A model generated the notes under the pieces. That model was not told where the DNA came from. It saw only the letters and a list, made by a program, of their open reading frames with translations, and ran no database searches. A program made the position numbers and the translations under genes. This document shows positions 17,140 through 26,700 of a stretch of 54,882 bases of DNA, piece by piece (within the stretch, counting starts at the first letter, position 1; every line of letters starts with the position of its first letter). The stretch is taken from contig JBEKXU010000019.1 in the NCBI GenBank assembly GCA_049511715.1, forward strand, positions 1 to 54,882, in the 5' to 3' direction. Source of the stretch: JBEKHT01 sp049511715. Lineage in GTDB: Bacteria > Chloroflexota > Anaerolineae > Anaerolineales > RBG-16-64-43.

Positions 17140-17814
17140 ATGACCGAACATCTTCTCTTTACCCTCGCCATCGTGGGTGGAACCGGACCGGAAGGCACGG
17201 GACTGGGCATGCGCTGGGCCAGGGCCGGCTACCGCGTGATCATCGGGTCGCGGTCCGCGGAGAAGGCCGAGGCCCATGCGGCCCGGCTTAATGAGCGACT
17301 GGGGGAGAGTGGCCTGGTCCGCGGCATGGTGAACCTGCAGGCGGCTCGCCGGGCCGACTTGGTCGTCTTGACGGTCCCCTACGCGGGTCACCGCCAGACC
17401 CTGGAAGCGATCGCTCCGATGCTTAAGAACAAGATCCTCCTGGATGTGACTGTTCCCCTCAATTCCCCGGACGTCACCCGGGTCAAGATGCCTCCGGCGG
17501 GATCGGCAGCCCAGGAGGCGCGCGAGATCCTCGGGCCCGAAGTCCGTGTGGTCAGTGGTTTCCACAACGTGGCCCAGGCGCAACTGGAGGACCCCGACAG
17601 CCCCTTGGCGTGCGACGTATTCGTGTGCGGAGACGACCCCGCGGCCAAGACCCAGGTCATGGAGCTTGTGGAAGCTGCCGGGGCGCGAGGCTGGGACGCG
17701 GGCCCCCTGGACAATTCCGTCGTTTCGGAAGGGTTGACCTCCGTTCTCATCGGGATTAACAAGCGGTTCCGGGTGGACTCCTCCGGAATCCAGGTGGTGG
17801 GAGTGCCCCGGTGA
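17140..17814 (+). CDS. npdG: F420-dependent NADP reductase
   Basis: 224 residues from ATG 17140 (AGGAG eight bases upstream). Rossmann start LAIVGGTGPEGTGLGMRWA, then IIGSRSAEKAEAHA for the NADP 2'-phosphate and VVLTVPYAGH. VVSGFHNVAQAQLEDPDSPL and DVFVCGDD are the typical C-terminal motifs. It transfers hydride between reduced F420 and NADP. The stop overlaps the cofE GTG, so the F420 genes are translationally coupled. Confidence 0.9.
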   Translation: MTEHLLFTLAIVGGTGPEGTGLGMRWARAGYRVIIGSRSAEKAEAHAARLNERLGESGLVRGMVNLQAARRADLVVLTVPYAGHRQTLEAIAPMLKNKILLDVTVPLNSPDVTRVKMPPAGSAAQEAREILGPEVRVVSGFHNVAQAQLEDPDSPLACDVFVCGDDPAAKTQVMELVEAAGARGWDAGPLDNSVVSEGLTSVLIGINKRFRVDSSGIQVVGVPR

Positions 17815-18587
17815 GCCAAGCCGCGACGCTGGTCCTCACGGCGCTGCCCGATATTCCCCTGGTGAAGCCGGGGGACGACTTGGTCCTGCTCATTGAGGCA
17901 GGGGCACGACGCGCGGGCGTGGAACTGCACGATGGGGACGTTCTCGTTCTTGCGCAGAAGATCGTTTCCAAGTCCGAAGGAAGAGTGGCTAATCTCAGAG
18001 AGGTGGTCCCCTCTCCGAGGGCGAGCACGATCGCGAAGTACGTGGAGAAAGACCCCAGATTTGTCGAGCTGGTCCTGCGCGAGAGCAGGCGCGTGCTGCG
18101 AATGCGACCCGGTCTGCTGGTTGTAGAGCACCGCCTCGGGTTCGTCTGCGCCAATGGCGGACTCGACCGGTCGAACGTTGCCCCCCACGCGGGAGGGGAG
18201 GAGCAAGTGCTGATGCTCCCCGCTGACCCGGACGACTCCTGCGAAAGAATCCGCGAGGGGCTGCGGCAACGCCTGGGAGTCTCTCTTGGAGTGATTATCA
18301 ACGACTCGCATGGCAGAGCCTGGCGAACGGGAACCCAGGGAGTGGCCATCGGCGTTGCGGGTATCCCGGCCCTTGTGGATATGCGCGGTCACCTCGATCT
18401 TTTCGATTACACCCTGCAGATCACCCAAATCGGAGCCGCAGATGAAATGGCCGCAGCGGCTTCCCTGCTGATGGGTCAGGCCGATGAGGGCCGGCCGATC
18501 ATTCACGTCCGGGGCTTCCCCTATCCGCTCCGCCCTGGGAGTCTCGCCGAGCTTATCCGCCCTGAGGCCGAAGACGCCTTTCGATAG
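17811..18587 (+). CDS. cofE: Coenzyme F420-0:L-glutamate ligase
   Basis: 258 residues starting at GTG 17811, overlapping the previous stop. The N-terminus has DIPLVKPGDDLVLLI and DGDVLVLAQKIVSKSEGR, which are conserved in CofE. INDSHGRAWRTGTQGVAIGVAG is the GTP/metal region. It adds glutamates to F420-0. In mycobacteria the same activity is fused to a nitroreductase-like domain (FbiB); here that domain is a separate gene 400 bases downstream. Confidence 0.93.
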   Translation: MSQAATLVLTALPDIPLVKPGDDLVLLIEAGARRAGVELHDGDVLVLAQKIVSKSEGRVANLREVVPSPRASTIAKYVEKDPRFVELVLRESRRVLRMRPGLLVVEHRLGFVCANGGLDRSNVAPHAGGEEQVLMLPADPDDSCERIREGLRQRLGVSLGVIINDSHGRAWRTGTQGVAIGVAGIPALVDMRGHLDLFDYTLQITQIGAADEMAAAASLLMGQADEGRPIIHVRGFPYPLRPGSLAELIRPEAEDAFR

Positions 18588-18990
18588 ATTGGCTCGCAGG
18601 GCCGATCCGCCGTGCCAAAGACGAATACGATCGGCGGGGTGAAAGCCGTATTCAAGTGCCGGTCCGGCGAAGCGCCTCTCGCTCGCGCAATGGGAAGGCA
18701 CTCTGCGCGAGCCAGGTGAAACCGAGGGCGTGAGATCCCCCGCGGCCCGGAAGAAGAGCACGCTGGGCCTGCTCCCTCAGAAGGCCTGCTCGGCTTCCTC
18801 GGGAGCCAGAGGATGGGCTGAACCTTCATTTCGACATAGGCGGGTGGCGCCGCGCGCGAGGAGGAAATGCCGGCCGAAAGGCCCGCCTGCCCTCCTTCGA
18901 GGGACGCAGGCTCAAGGGGCTCACGCGCAAGCGAAATCTGCCGCCCCCTCCCGGGGCAATGGGTTCTCTGGATCGGCTTCCGGTCCGAAA
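18588..18990. other. Intergenic gap between cofE and the nitroreductase gene
   Basis: No supported gene in about 400 bases. A GAGGAGGAA-ATG at 18867 has a fine ribosome site, but its 62-codon frame runs into the next gene out of frame and has no family features. Scattered GC-rich inverted repeats occur near 18600-18650. Confidence 0.5.
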
Positions 18991-19605
18991 ATGGCAAGCG
19001 ATCGCTCGGCTTTTTACCAGATCCTGCGCGCGAGGCGCTCCGTTCGTCGGTTTGATGCCGAACCCATTGAGCGGGAGGTTCTCCTGCGCCTGATCGAAGC
19101 GGCCACCCTGGCTCCCTCCGCCCACAACTCTCAGCCCTGGCGCTTTGCCGTGCTGACGGATTCCGGCACTCGGCGGCGCCTGGGCAAAGCGATGGGCGAA
19201 GCGTTCCGGTCCGATCTCGAAAGCGAAGGGCGTCCGCCCGAGGAGATCGCGCGGGCGGTCGGGCGCTCACGCCAAAGGCTCGAGCAGGCGCCGGCGGCTA
19301 TTGTGATCGCGCTGAGCTTGCGCGACGCAGACCGCTATGCCGATGCTCGGCGGCAGGATGCGGAACACACCATGGCCGTGCAGGGAGCGGCCTTGGCCGC
19401 TGAAAACCTGTTGTTGGCCGCGCACGCGGAAGGATTGGGGAGTTGCTGGGTGTGCTGGCCGCTATTCTGCCCGGACTTGGTTTCGCGCGAGTTGAATCTA
19501 CCCGCCGACTGGGAGCCGTTGGCGATGGTTCTGGTCGGTCGTCCTGCCCAACCCGTCCCACCTGCCCAGCGCCAGCCGCCGGACCAGATCATGGTTTGGC
19601 GCTGA
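18991..19605 (+). CDS. Nitroreductase-family protein, FbiB C-terminal-like
   Basis: 204 residues from ATG 18991 (weak ribosome site). FMN-binding features: ILRARRSVRRFD near the N-terminus, then ATLAPSAHNSQPWRFAVL, and later AAENLLLAAHAEGLGSCWV. The C-terminal LPADWEPLAMVLVG is the usual closing strand. FbiB's second domain, of this family, reduces dehydro-F420-0 when phosphoenolpyruvate is the three-carbon donor. Its place between cofE and cofD supports that role here. A general nitroreductase cannot be excluded. Confidence 0.85.
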   Translation: MASDRSAFYQILRARRSVRRFDAEPIEREVLLRLIEAATLAPSAHNSQPWRFAVLTDSGTRRRLGKAMGEAFRSDLESEGRPPEEIARAVGRSRQRLEQAPAAIVIALSLRDADRYADARRQDAEHTMAVQGAALAAENLLLAAHAEGLGSCWVCWPLFCPDLVSRELNLPADWEPLAMVLVGRPAQPVPPAQRQPPDQIMVWR

Positions 19606-19699
19606 CACGCTCGTTTTTCGGCCCGTGGTCAGCCATCCGGGGTGGAGTTGCCAGAGTAGGTGCGCGATTGGAACCGAGAACAACGTTCACTTCTGGAGC

Positions 19700-20650
19700 A
19701 TGATGAACAGGTGGGGGGATCGGTGTGTCGTCGCGTTGGCAGGCGGCGTCGGTGGGGCCCGGCTGGTGGATGGGCTCGCCAAGCTCCTCGCGGCCGATCG
19801 CCTGACGGCTATTGTTAATACAGGGGATGACTTCGAATTCCTGGGTCTCTCCATCTCGCCCGACCTTGACACGGTCCTGTATACGCTCGCTGGCCTTGCG
19901 GATCCCACGCGAGGCTGGGGCATCCGGGGAGATACCTTTTCCTGTTTGGAGGCTCTCCAAGGCCTGGGTGATCCCAGTTGGTTCCAGGTGGGTGACCGAG
20001 ACCTGGCCACTCATTTGGTGCGCACACGGCTTCTCTGGGAGGGGAGGACCTTGACCCAGGTTTCCGCGGAACTTGGCCGCCGCCTCAAGGTTCTGCCGCA
20101 GGTGCTGCCGATGTCCGACGATCTGATGCGCACCTGGGTGCTTACCGACAAAGGTCCGCTGCCGTTTCAGGACTACTTCGTTCGCTGTCGCTGTGAGCCG
20201 AAGGTGAAAGGGTTTCGTTTCGAGGGCGAGGAGGCCGCCCAGCCGAGCCCGGAGGCGGCGCACGCGCTGGACTCGGCGGACCTGGCCATCATCTGCCCCT
20301 CCAACCCCCTGGTCAGCATCGACCCCATCCTCCGTCTTCCCGGAAATCGGGAAAGGCTCGCGCGCCTTCCTTCTGTGGCTGTGAGCCCGATCCGGGGTGG
20401 TGCTGCCGTCAAGGGACCTCTTTCCAAGATGCTTCGGGAGCTAGGTCGAGAATCGAGCGCGCTTGAGGTCGCCCGGCACTATCAGGGTCTGGTCCGCGGG
20501 TTTGTCCTGGACGAGATGGACTCAGAGCTGTCAGAACAGGTCGAAGGGTTAGGGATGCGGGTGGCGGCCTTGCCCACCTTGATGGTCGAGGTGGGCCAGA
20601 GGGTGCGGGTCGCCCAGCAGGTCCTGGAGTTTGCGGAGAGCTTCTTGTGA
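19700..20650 (+). CDS. cofD: FO 2-phospho-L-lactate/PEP transferase
   Basis: 316 residues from ATG 19700 (a second ATG follows at 19703). VVALAGGVGGARLVDGL is the nucleotide-binding start, and IVNTGDDFEFLGLSISPDLDT is the family hallmark around the deazaflavin site. CPSNPLVSIDPIL and VSPIRGGAAVKGP also match. It transfers the activated phospholactyl or enolpyruvyl group to FO. The stop overlaps the cofC GTG (GTGA). Confidence 0.94.
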   Translation: MMNRWGDRCVVALAGGVGGARLVDGLAKLLAADRLTAIVNTGDDFEFLGLSISPDLDTVLYTLAGLADPTRGWGIRGDTFSCLEALQGLGDPSWFQVGDRDLATHLVRTRLLWEGRTLTQVSAELGRRLKVLPQVLPMSDDLMRTWVLTDKGPLPFQDYFVRCRCEPKVKGFRFEGEEAAQPSPEAAHALDSADLAIICPSNPLVSIDPILRLPGNRERLARLPSVAVSPIRGGAAVKGPLSKMLRELGRESSALEVARHYQGLVRGFVLDEMDSELSEQVEGLGMRVAALPTLMVEVGQRVRVAQQVLEFAESFL

Positions 20651-21267
20651 CAGCGCGGAAACTCTGGGCGCTGGTTCCGGTAAAGCGCCTGGGAGAATCA
20701 AAGACAAGGCTGAAGACGGCCCTTTCCGCCAAGGATCGTCGGGAGCTGGCGTGGACCTTGTATCGGCACACCCTCCAGGTCTTGGCCCAGGCCAAGGACG
20801 AACTTTCCGGGATCCTTGTGGTGAGCACTGATGAGAAGGCGCTTGCGGTGGCGCGGGCCCGGGGCCTGGACACGCTCCGGGAATCGGGAGAGCGAGGTCT
20901 GAACGCGGCCCTGAGACAAGGGAGCCAGAGAATCGCGGATCGGGGTGGAGAGGGGGTGTTAGTTCTCCCCATCGACCTCCCCAGGCTGGCGGGGTCCACC
21001 TTGCGCGAGGCTCTCGCTGGACTGCCGCAGGGCCGTGTGGTGGCCATCGCGCCCGACCGAAAGCGAGAAGGAACCAACGCTCTGGTGGTGGCTCCCTTGG
21101 GGTTGATCGACTTCCAGTTCGGCCCGGGCTCGTTCCGCGCTCATCTTGCTGCCGCAGGGGAAATGGGGTCCGAGGTCGTGGTCTGGGAAAGCGAGGAGTT
21201 TGCCTACGACGTCGACGTGGCGGAAGATCTTTCGACTTTGCCCGGCGCCCCCCTTGACGGACCGTAG
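20647..21267 (+). CDS. cofC: Phospholactate/PEP guanylyltransferase
   Basis: 206 residues, GTG start overlapping cofD. LVPVKRLGESKTRLK is the nucleotidyltransferase signature, VLVLPIDLPRL the metal-binding aspartate region, and APDRKREGTNALV the nucleoside contact. It makes the guanylylated three-carbon donor for CofD. The donor used (phospholactate, PEP or phosphoglycerate) is not visible; the adjacent nitroreductase hints at PEP. Confidence 0.9.
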   Translation: MTARKLWALVPVKRLGESKTRLKTALSAKDRRELAWTLYRHTLQVLAQAKDELSGILVVSTDEKALAVARARGLDTLRESGERGLNAALRQGSQRIADRGGEGVLVLPIDLPRLAGSTLREALAGLPQGRVVAIAPDRKREGTNALVVAPLGLIDFQFGPGSFRAHLAAAGEMGSEVVVWESEEFAYDVDVAEDLSTLPGAPLDGP

Positions 21268-21335
21268 GGATTTTCATATCCTCGTGGCGGTTGCGGAGGC
21301 TGGATCTCGACAACCGGCCCGGGCGCGGCGCCCGG

Positions 21336-22382
21336 ATGGAAAGCGAGGCAGCCGCGAATTCGGAGAAAGGATTGGACCCGACGGCAAGATCACGTGTTGC
21401 CCTATACCTTCAGGACTCCCATGACCTCCGGGAAGGGATAGGCTTCTGTCAGCTTGCGGAGAAAAGAGGGTTCGAGGCTGTCTGGCAGGCCGAATCGCGG
21501 CTCGTCCGCGATGCGATAGTGCCCATGGCGGCCTACGCGGCCGGGACGTCTCGACTCAAGGTCGGATCCGGTGTAATAAACAACTGGACCCGCAACATCG
21601 GTCTCCTGGCCGCGACCTTTCTGACCCTGGATGACCTGGCCCCCAACCGCATCCTTTGCGGCATCGGCGCGTGGTGGGATCCTCTGGCCAGCCACGTTGG
21701 CATCGAAAGGCGCAAGCCGCTGCTGGCCATGCGCGAGACGGTGGAAGTCCTGCGCAGGCTTCTGCGCATGGAACGGGTCACCTTCCAGGGAGAGTTCTGG
21801 CACCTGACAGAGGTTGAATTGGATGTCGTTCACGGCCGCCGTGAACCGCGACAAGTTCCCATCTACGTAGGGGCGACGGGCGACCAAATGCTGCGTCTGG
21901 CGGGAGAAATTGGCGACGGAGTCTTACTGAACTACTGTGTGCCCCCGGAGTACAATGACAAGGCCCTGGAGCTGATCGATCAAGGCGCTAAAAAATCCGG
22001 GCGACGCCTCGAGGACCTCGACCGCCCGCAGTTCATCGTGTGCTCGGTGGACCCGGATCGAGAAAAAGCCCTGGACAGTGCCCGGGAACTTCTGACCCAG
22101 TACTTGGCCCAACAACCTCACATTGCCAAGGCCTCGGGTGTGCCCGAGGAAATTGTCACTCGGATCCAGGGAATGCTTGGGTGGCCGGCCAGTCGGGAAC
22201 AGATCCAGCGGGCCAAGCACTTTGTGCCGGATGAGGTGGTCGAGAGGATTACCGCCTCGGGCACCCCGGAAGAGGCGCGAAGCAAGGTCGCTGAGTACCG
22301 GAAGAGGGGATGCACTTGCCCGGTGCTCTACTCGGTGGGAACAAACGTGGGGTTGCTCATCGAAACCTTCGCCCAGGCCTAG
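21336..22382 (+). CDS. LLM-class F420-dependent oxidoreductase
   Basis: 348 residues from ATG 21336; a TTG at 21291 would add 15 and neither has a good ribosome site. It has the luciferase-like TIM barrel: LAEKRGFEAVWQAES, VGSGVINNWTRN, LLAATFLTLDDLAPNRI, CGIGAWWDP and YVGATGDQML. This resembles the methylene-tetrahydromethanopterin reductase-like branch that uses F420. The placement after cofC supports F420 rather than FMN. The substrate is unknown. Confidence 0.85.
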   Translation: MESEAAANSEKGLDPTARSRVALYLQDSHDLREGIGFCQLAEKRGFEAVWQAESRLVRDAIVPMAAYAAGTSRLKVGSGVINNWTRNIGLLAATFLTLDDLAPNRILCGIGAWWDPLASHVGIERRKPLLAMRETVEVLRRLLRMERVTFQGEFWHLTEVELDVVHGRREPRQVPIYVGATGDQMLRLAGEIGDGVLLNYCVPPEYNDKALELIDQGAKKSGRRLEDLDRPQFIVCSVDPDREKALDSARELLTQYLAQQPHIAKASGVPEEIVTRIQGMLGWPASREQIQRAKHFVPDEVVERITASGTPEEARSKVAEYRKRGCTCPVLYSVGTNVGLLIETFAQA

Positions 22383-22395
22383 GGAGCGCGGAGAC

Positions 22396-22875
22396 TTGCC
22401 GAGCAAACAACCCAATTCAAGGATGTGCTTCGTGTGCGGCGTGTCCAATCCAGTTGGGTTGGGCCTGGCATTCTATGAAGAGGAACCAGGCAAGGTCAGG
22501 GCCGATTGGACAGCCGATGAAAGGTATCAGAGCTATCCTGGCGTCGTCCACGGCGGGATTGTTGCCTCGGCACTCGACGAGACCGCCGGGAGAACAGTCA
22601 TGGGGGGGGAGACGACACGCTTCATGGTGACCGTGACGCTCCACGTCAAATACCGTCGTCCGGTTCCTGTGGGCCAGCCGCTGCGTCTCCGCGGGCAATT
22701 GACTCGCGATCTCGGCCGCCTGGCACGCGCCAGGGCCCAGCTCATACTCCCCGACGGCGAGATCGCGGCAGAAGCCGAGGCCCACTTGGCGCAACCCCCG
22801 AGAGGCCCAATTGACCTGGGCGATCTGGACCGCCTGGGCTGGATGGTGTACCCCGATGAGCCTGCGCGCGTCTGA
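22396..22875 (+). CDS. PaaI-type hotdog thioesterase
   Basis: 159 residues from TTG 22396 (AGGGAG nine bases upstream); the first ATG is 22423. It begins CFVCGVSNPVGLGL and has the hotdog helix start VVHGGIVASALDETAG, where the glycine-rich HGG is the catalytic region of PaaI enzymes. LHVKYRRPVPVG is the following strand. It would hydrolyse an acyl-CoA or related thioester. The C-terminus overlaps xdhB by 20 bases. The substrate is unknown. Confidence 0.82.
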   Translation: MPSKQPNSRMCFVCGVSNPVGLGLAFYEEEPGKVRADWTADERYQSYPGVVHGGIVASALDETAGRTVMGGETTRFMVTVTLHVKYRRPVPVGQPLRLRGQLTRDLGRLARARAQLILPDGEIAAEAEAHLAQPPRGPIDLGDLDRLGWMVYPDEPARV

Positions 22876-23683
22876 ATACCTGCGGCCCTCCACCCTCGCC
22901 GAGGCACTTTCTTTGCTTTCCCGCGCCAGTCCCCCTAGCCAACCCCTGGCCGGAGGCACTTATCTGGCATTGAGTTCGGGGGTCGTGGGGGCGCTGGTGG
23001 ACCTGCGGGGCTTGTCCCTGGAGGGCATGGACGCCCAGGCTGGCCAATGGCGGATGGGCGCGATGGCCACTTTGGCAGACTTGGCGGGGCACCCGGGATT
23101 GCCCGAGGCCCTGCGGGGTGCGGCCAGGCACGAAGCGCCGGGCAACCTGCAGGGGATGGCAACCTTGGGTGGAACGGTTGCTGTCGGGGCGTCGGGGCCG
23201 CTCCTTTGCGCGCTTCTGGCGTCCGGTGCCAGGGTGGAGGTGCAGCCGGGGGACCAGCAGATTCCGATCGAGGACCTTGTGCTCGGCAAGAGAGAGAAGC
23301 TTGGGCGGGGCAGGCTGATCATCCGTGTGTCGTTCTCCGAAGGGCGTCGCCTGGGGCTGGCTGAAATCTCGCGGACGCCGGAGGATCGGCCTTTGGCCTG
23401 TCTATCCGTCGGCGCACGATGGGACCAGGGGCGAATCCGGGAAGTGCGAGTTGCCTGCGGCGCCTACGGTCAACCTCTGGCCCTGATCCCGGAAGTCGCG
23501 GAGGCCTTGGAAGGTCAGGGTCTCCCGATGACCGCAGAAGGGGTCCAGCAGGCGGCCGTCCATGCCGAGGTTTCCTGGGTGGAGGATATCCGTGGCAGCT
23601 CGGAGTACCGGGCCAGCATGGTGCCAGTGCTTCTGAAACGGGCAATGGACCAACTGAGCGGGGGCGGGACCGTTCACCCGTGA
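22856..23683 (+). CDS. Molybdenum hydroxylase FAD subunit (system I)
   Basis: 275 residues from ATG 22856, inside the thioesterase end. CO dehydrogenase/xanthine dehydrogenase medium-subunit motifs: QPLAGGTYLAL (FAD), NLQGMATLGGTVAVGA (second FAD loop) and the C-terminal DIRGSSEYRASMVPVLLKRA. It passes electrons from the iron-sulfur clusters to FAD. The partner is the fused 1024-residue protein just downstream. Confidence 0.87.
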   Translation: MSLRASEYLRPSTLAEALSLLSRASPPSQPLAGGTYLALSSGVVGALVDLRGLSLEGMDAQAGQWRMGAMATLADLAGHPGLPEALRGAARHEAPGNLQGMATLGGTVAVGASGPLLCALLASGARVEVQPGDQQIPIEDLVLGKREKLGRGRLIIRVSFSEGRRLGLAEISRTPEDRPLACLSVGARWDQGRIREVRVACGAYGQPLALIPEVAEALEGQGLPMTAEGVQQAAVHAEVSWVEDIRGSSEYRASMVPVLLKRAMDQLSGGGTVHP

Positions 23684-23735
23684 GCGACTTGGCCGGACTT
23701 GAGCAAACTGGTTTTCAGGTATCTGAGGGTTTCTG

Positions 23736-26700
23736 ATGCGGATTGAGTTGCAAGTCAACGGGGCTCGAATTGAGGTCGAGGTCGGTCCAGGGACTTCCTT
23801 GTTGCATGCGCTCCGCCAGGCGGGCCTGTTCAGCGTGAAGCACGGCTGTGAAAGCGGGGACTGCGGTTCCTGCGCTGTGCTGGCGGATGGAAAGCTCATC
23901 AACACGTGCTCCCTTCTGGCCGTGCAGGCCGTGGGGAAGAACCTCCTCACGGCGGAAGGTCTTGGCTCCGTGGCGCAGCAGGGCTGGAAGACCACGAGCG
24001 GCCTGCATCCCCTTCAGGAAGCCTTTGTGGAATTGGGGGCCATTCAGTGCGGGTATTGCACACCCGCCATGCTTCTGGCAGCCAAGAGCCTCCTGGACCG
24101 CAAGGGCTACGGAACCCTCCCCCATCCTCCGGCACTCGAAGTGGACGAGATCCGCGAGGCGCTGGGCGGGGTCCTGTGCCGCTGCACAGGCTATGTCAAA
24201 CCCGTTGAGGCGGTGCTGATGGCGGCGGCACGGATGCGGGGAGAGGACATTCCCCAACTGGCCGCTGCGCCTATTCCGGTGGAATGGGGAGGTAGCGCCC
24301 CGGCGGGTCCTGAACCTGGGGTCGGCGCGCGCCCGGCGGAGCTGCTGACGCGGACTTTCGCGATGCCGGGCCTGCGAGTCGCGCCTCAGGCCGTGGCCTT
24401 CCAGACGGTGGGAAAACCCGAAGCCAAGGTGGACGCCGTCAAGTTGGTCCAGGGCAAACCGGCCTTTACCGACGATGTGGAGATGCGCGGCCTGCTGATC
24501 GCGAAGGTCTTGCTCAGCCCCGTGGCGCACGCTCGCATCGCTCGCATCGACGCTTCTCGGGCCCGGGCGCTCCCTGGCATCGCCGCGGTTCTCACCTACC
24601 GAGATCTTCCTCGTGTCGCCTATTCCACCGCGGGGCAGTCGGATCCGATTCCAGGGCCCTTGGACTGCTTCTCGCTGGACTCCAAGGTTCGCTTTGTGGG
24701 GGATCGGGTGGCCTTCGTCGCAGCCGAGACGGAAGAGATCGCGGAGCAAGCCCTGGGCTTGATCGAGGTGGAATACGAAGAACTGCCGGCCATTCTCGAT
24801 CCCAGGGAGGCGATGAAAGAGGGCGCGGTCCGGATCCATGACGAGCCGGACTATGTTCCTTTCGGTGAATCCGACCCCAGCCGGAACGTGGCCGCCCACC
24901 TGAACATCAATATCGGCAATGTCGAGCAGGGATTTCATGAGGCCGATCTGATCCTTGAAGGGGAATACGTGGTCCCCAAGGTACAGCAGGCTTCGATTGA
25001 ACCGCACGTAGCGGTCTCCTATTGGGACGAGGACGATCGCTTGACCATTCGAACATCCACGCAGGTTCCCTTCCATGCGCGGCGGATCTTGGCTCCGGTC
25101 CTCGGTCTTCCTTTGAAGCGCTTGCGGGTCATCAAGCCTCGTATCGGAGGAGGGTTCGGGGGCAAACAGGAGGTTCTTGTCGAGGACGTGGCTGCGCACT
25201 TGACGATCGCCACCGGCCGGCCCGTCCGTTTTGAGTACAGCCGGGTGGAGGAGTTCAGCTCGGCGCGATCGCGGCACCCCATGCGAATCCGAATGAAGAC
25301 CGGCGTCAAACGCGATGGCAGCGTCACCGCCAATGAGATGTACATCCTTTCCGATACAGGCGCCAATGGCGCCCATGCCCTGACCGTGACGGGCAATACG
25401 GGTCAGAAGGCCATGGCGCTCTATGTCGGCGACGGCCCTTACCGGGAGTCTCCGAACATCCACTTCCAGGCCGACGTTGTCTACACCAACACGCCTCCTT
25501 CCGGCGCTTTCCGCGGTTACGGCGTCCCTCAGGGCTTCTTCGCCGTGGAAGCTCACATGGAACGGTTGGCTTCCGCTTTGTCGATGGACCCGATTCAGTT
25601 TCGTCTGAAGAACGCGCTGCGAGCGGGGGAGTTGCAGCCGTTTTCCCGCGCCTGGTCGGAAGGGCGCGAGCCCAGACCGGAATACATCCGCACCTGCGGC
25701 CTGGAGGAGTGCGCCCGCGAGGGAGCGAAGGCGATCAGCTGGGACGCCAAGCGAGGCAATGCCCGCTGGCACCAGGACGCGTCCCGGCGCGCGCTGCGGC
25801 GCGGCATCGGTTGCGCCCTGGTGATGCAAGGCACCGCGATTCCCTATCTGGATATGGGTGCGGCCTCCCTGAAGATCAATGACGACGGATCTTTCAATCT
25901 GCTGGTGGGAGCCACGGACCTGGGGACGGGATCGGACACGGTACTGGCCCAGATGGCCGCCGAGGTTTTGGGCTGCCCGCTCGAGGATGTGATCGTCTAT
26001 TCGTCCGATACCGACTTTACCCCCTTCGACAAAGGGGCCTACGCTTCCTCGACGACGTACATCTCCGGAGAAGCCGTGGTGCGGGCGGCGCAGGAGGTGA
26101 AGCGACAGATTCAGGAGGTGGCGGCGGAACTCTTGGCGGGGGAAGACCCTCCCGACCCGGCTTCCCTGCGATTGGCTGAGGGGAAGGTGTTTTCCGCAGA
26201 TGGCCGCAGCGTGACGCTGGCTGAGATCGCCTTGCGTTCCCTCCATCATAGCAACCAGCGACAAATCATGGCGGTGGCCTCCTACATGTCGCCAGTTGCC
26301 CCGCCTCCCTTTGCCGCCCAGTTCGCTGAGGTCACGGTCGATGACCAGACGGGGGAAGTCCGTGTGGAGAACCTCGTTATGGCCGTGGATGCCGGAGTTA
26401 TCGTCAATCCTCTCACGGCCGCCGGTCAGGTAGAGGGCGGGATGACGCAGGCGCTCGGTTACGCTGTGTGCGAAGAGATGCGCTACGACGAGCGCGGAAG
26501 GTCGTTGGCCACTGACCTTCGGGATTATCACATCTTCGCGGCGAACGAGATGCCCGAGCTCAAAACCATATTTGTGGAAACTTTTGAGCCCAGCCATTCT
26601 TTCGGTGTCAAGGCCGTTGCTGAAATCCCCATGGATGGCGTGGCGCCCGCGGTAGTAAACGCGATTCATGACGCCATGGGGATCTGGATCAATGAAATCC

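Noticed and set aside
18600..18730. Second cobalamin-like stretch (GGGGTGAAAGCC, ATGGGAAGGC, GAGCCAGGTGAAACC)
   Set aside because: Individual words resemble riboswitch motifs, but I could not build a consistent set of stems and the GCCAC segment is missing; chance similarity in GC-rich sequence is likely.
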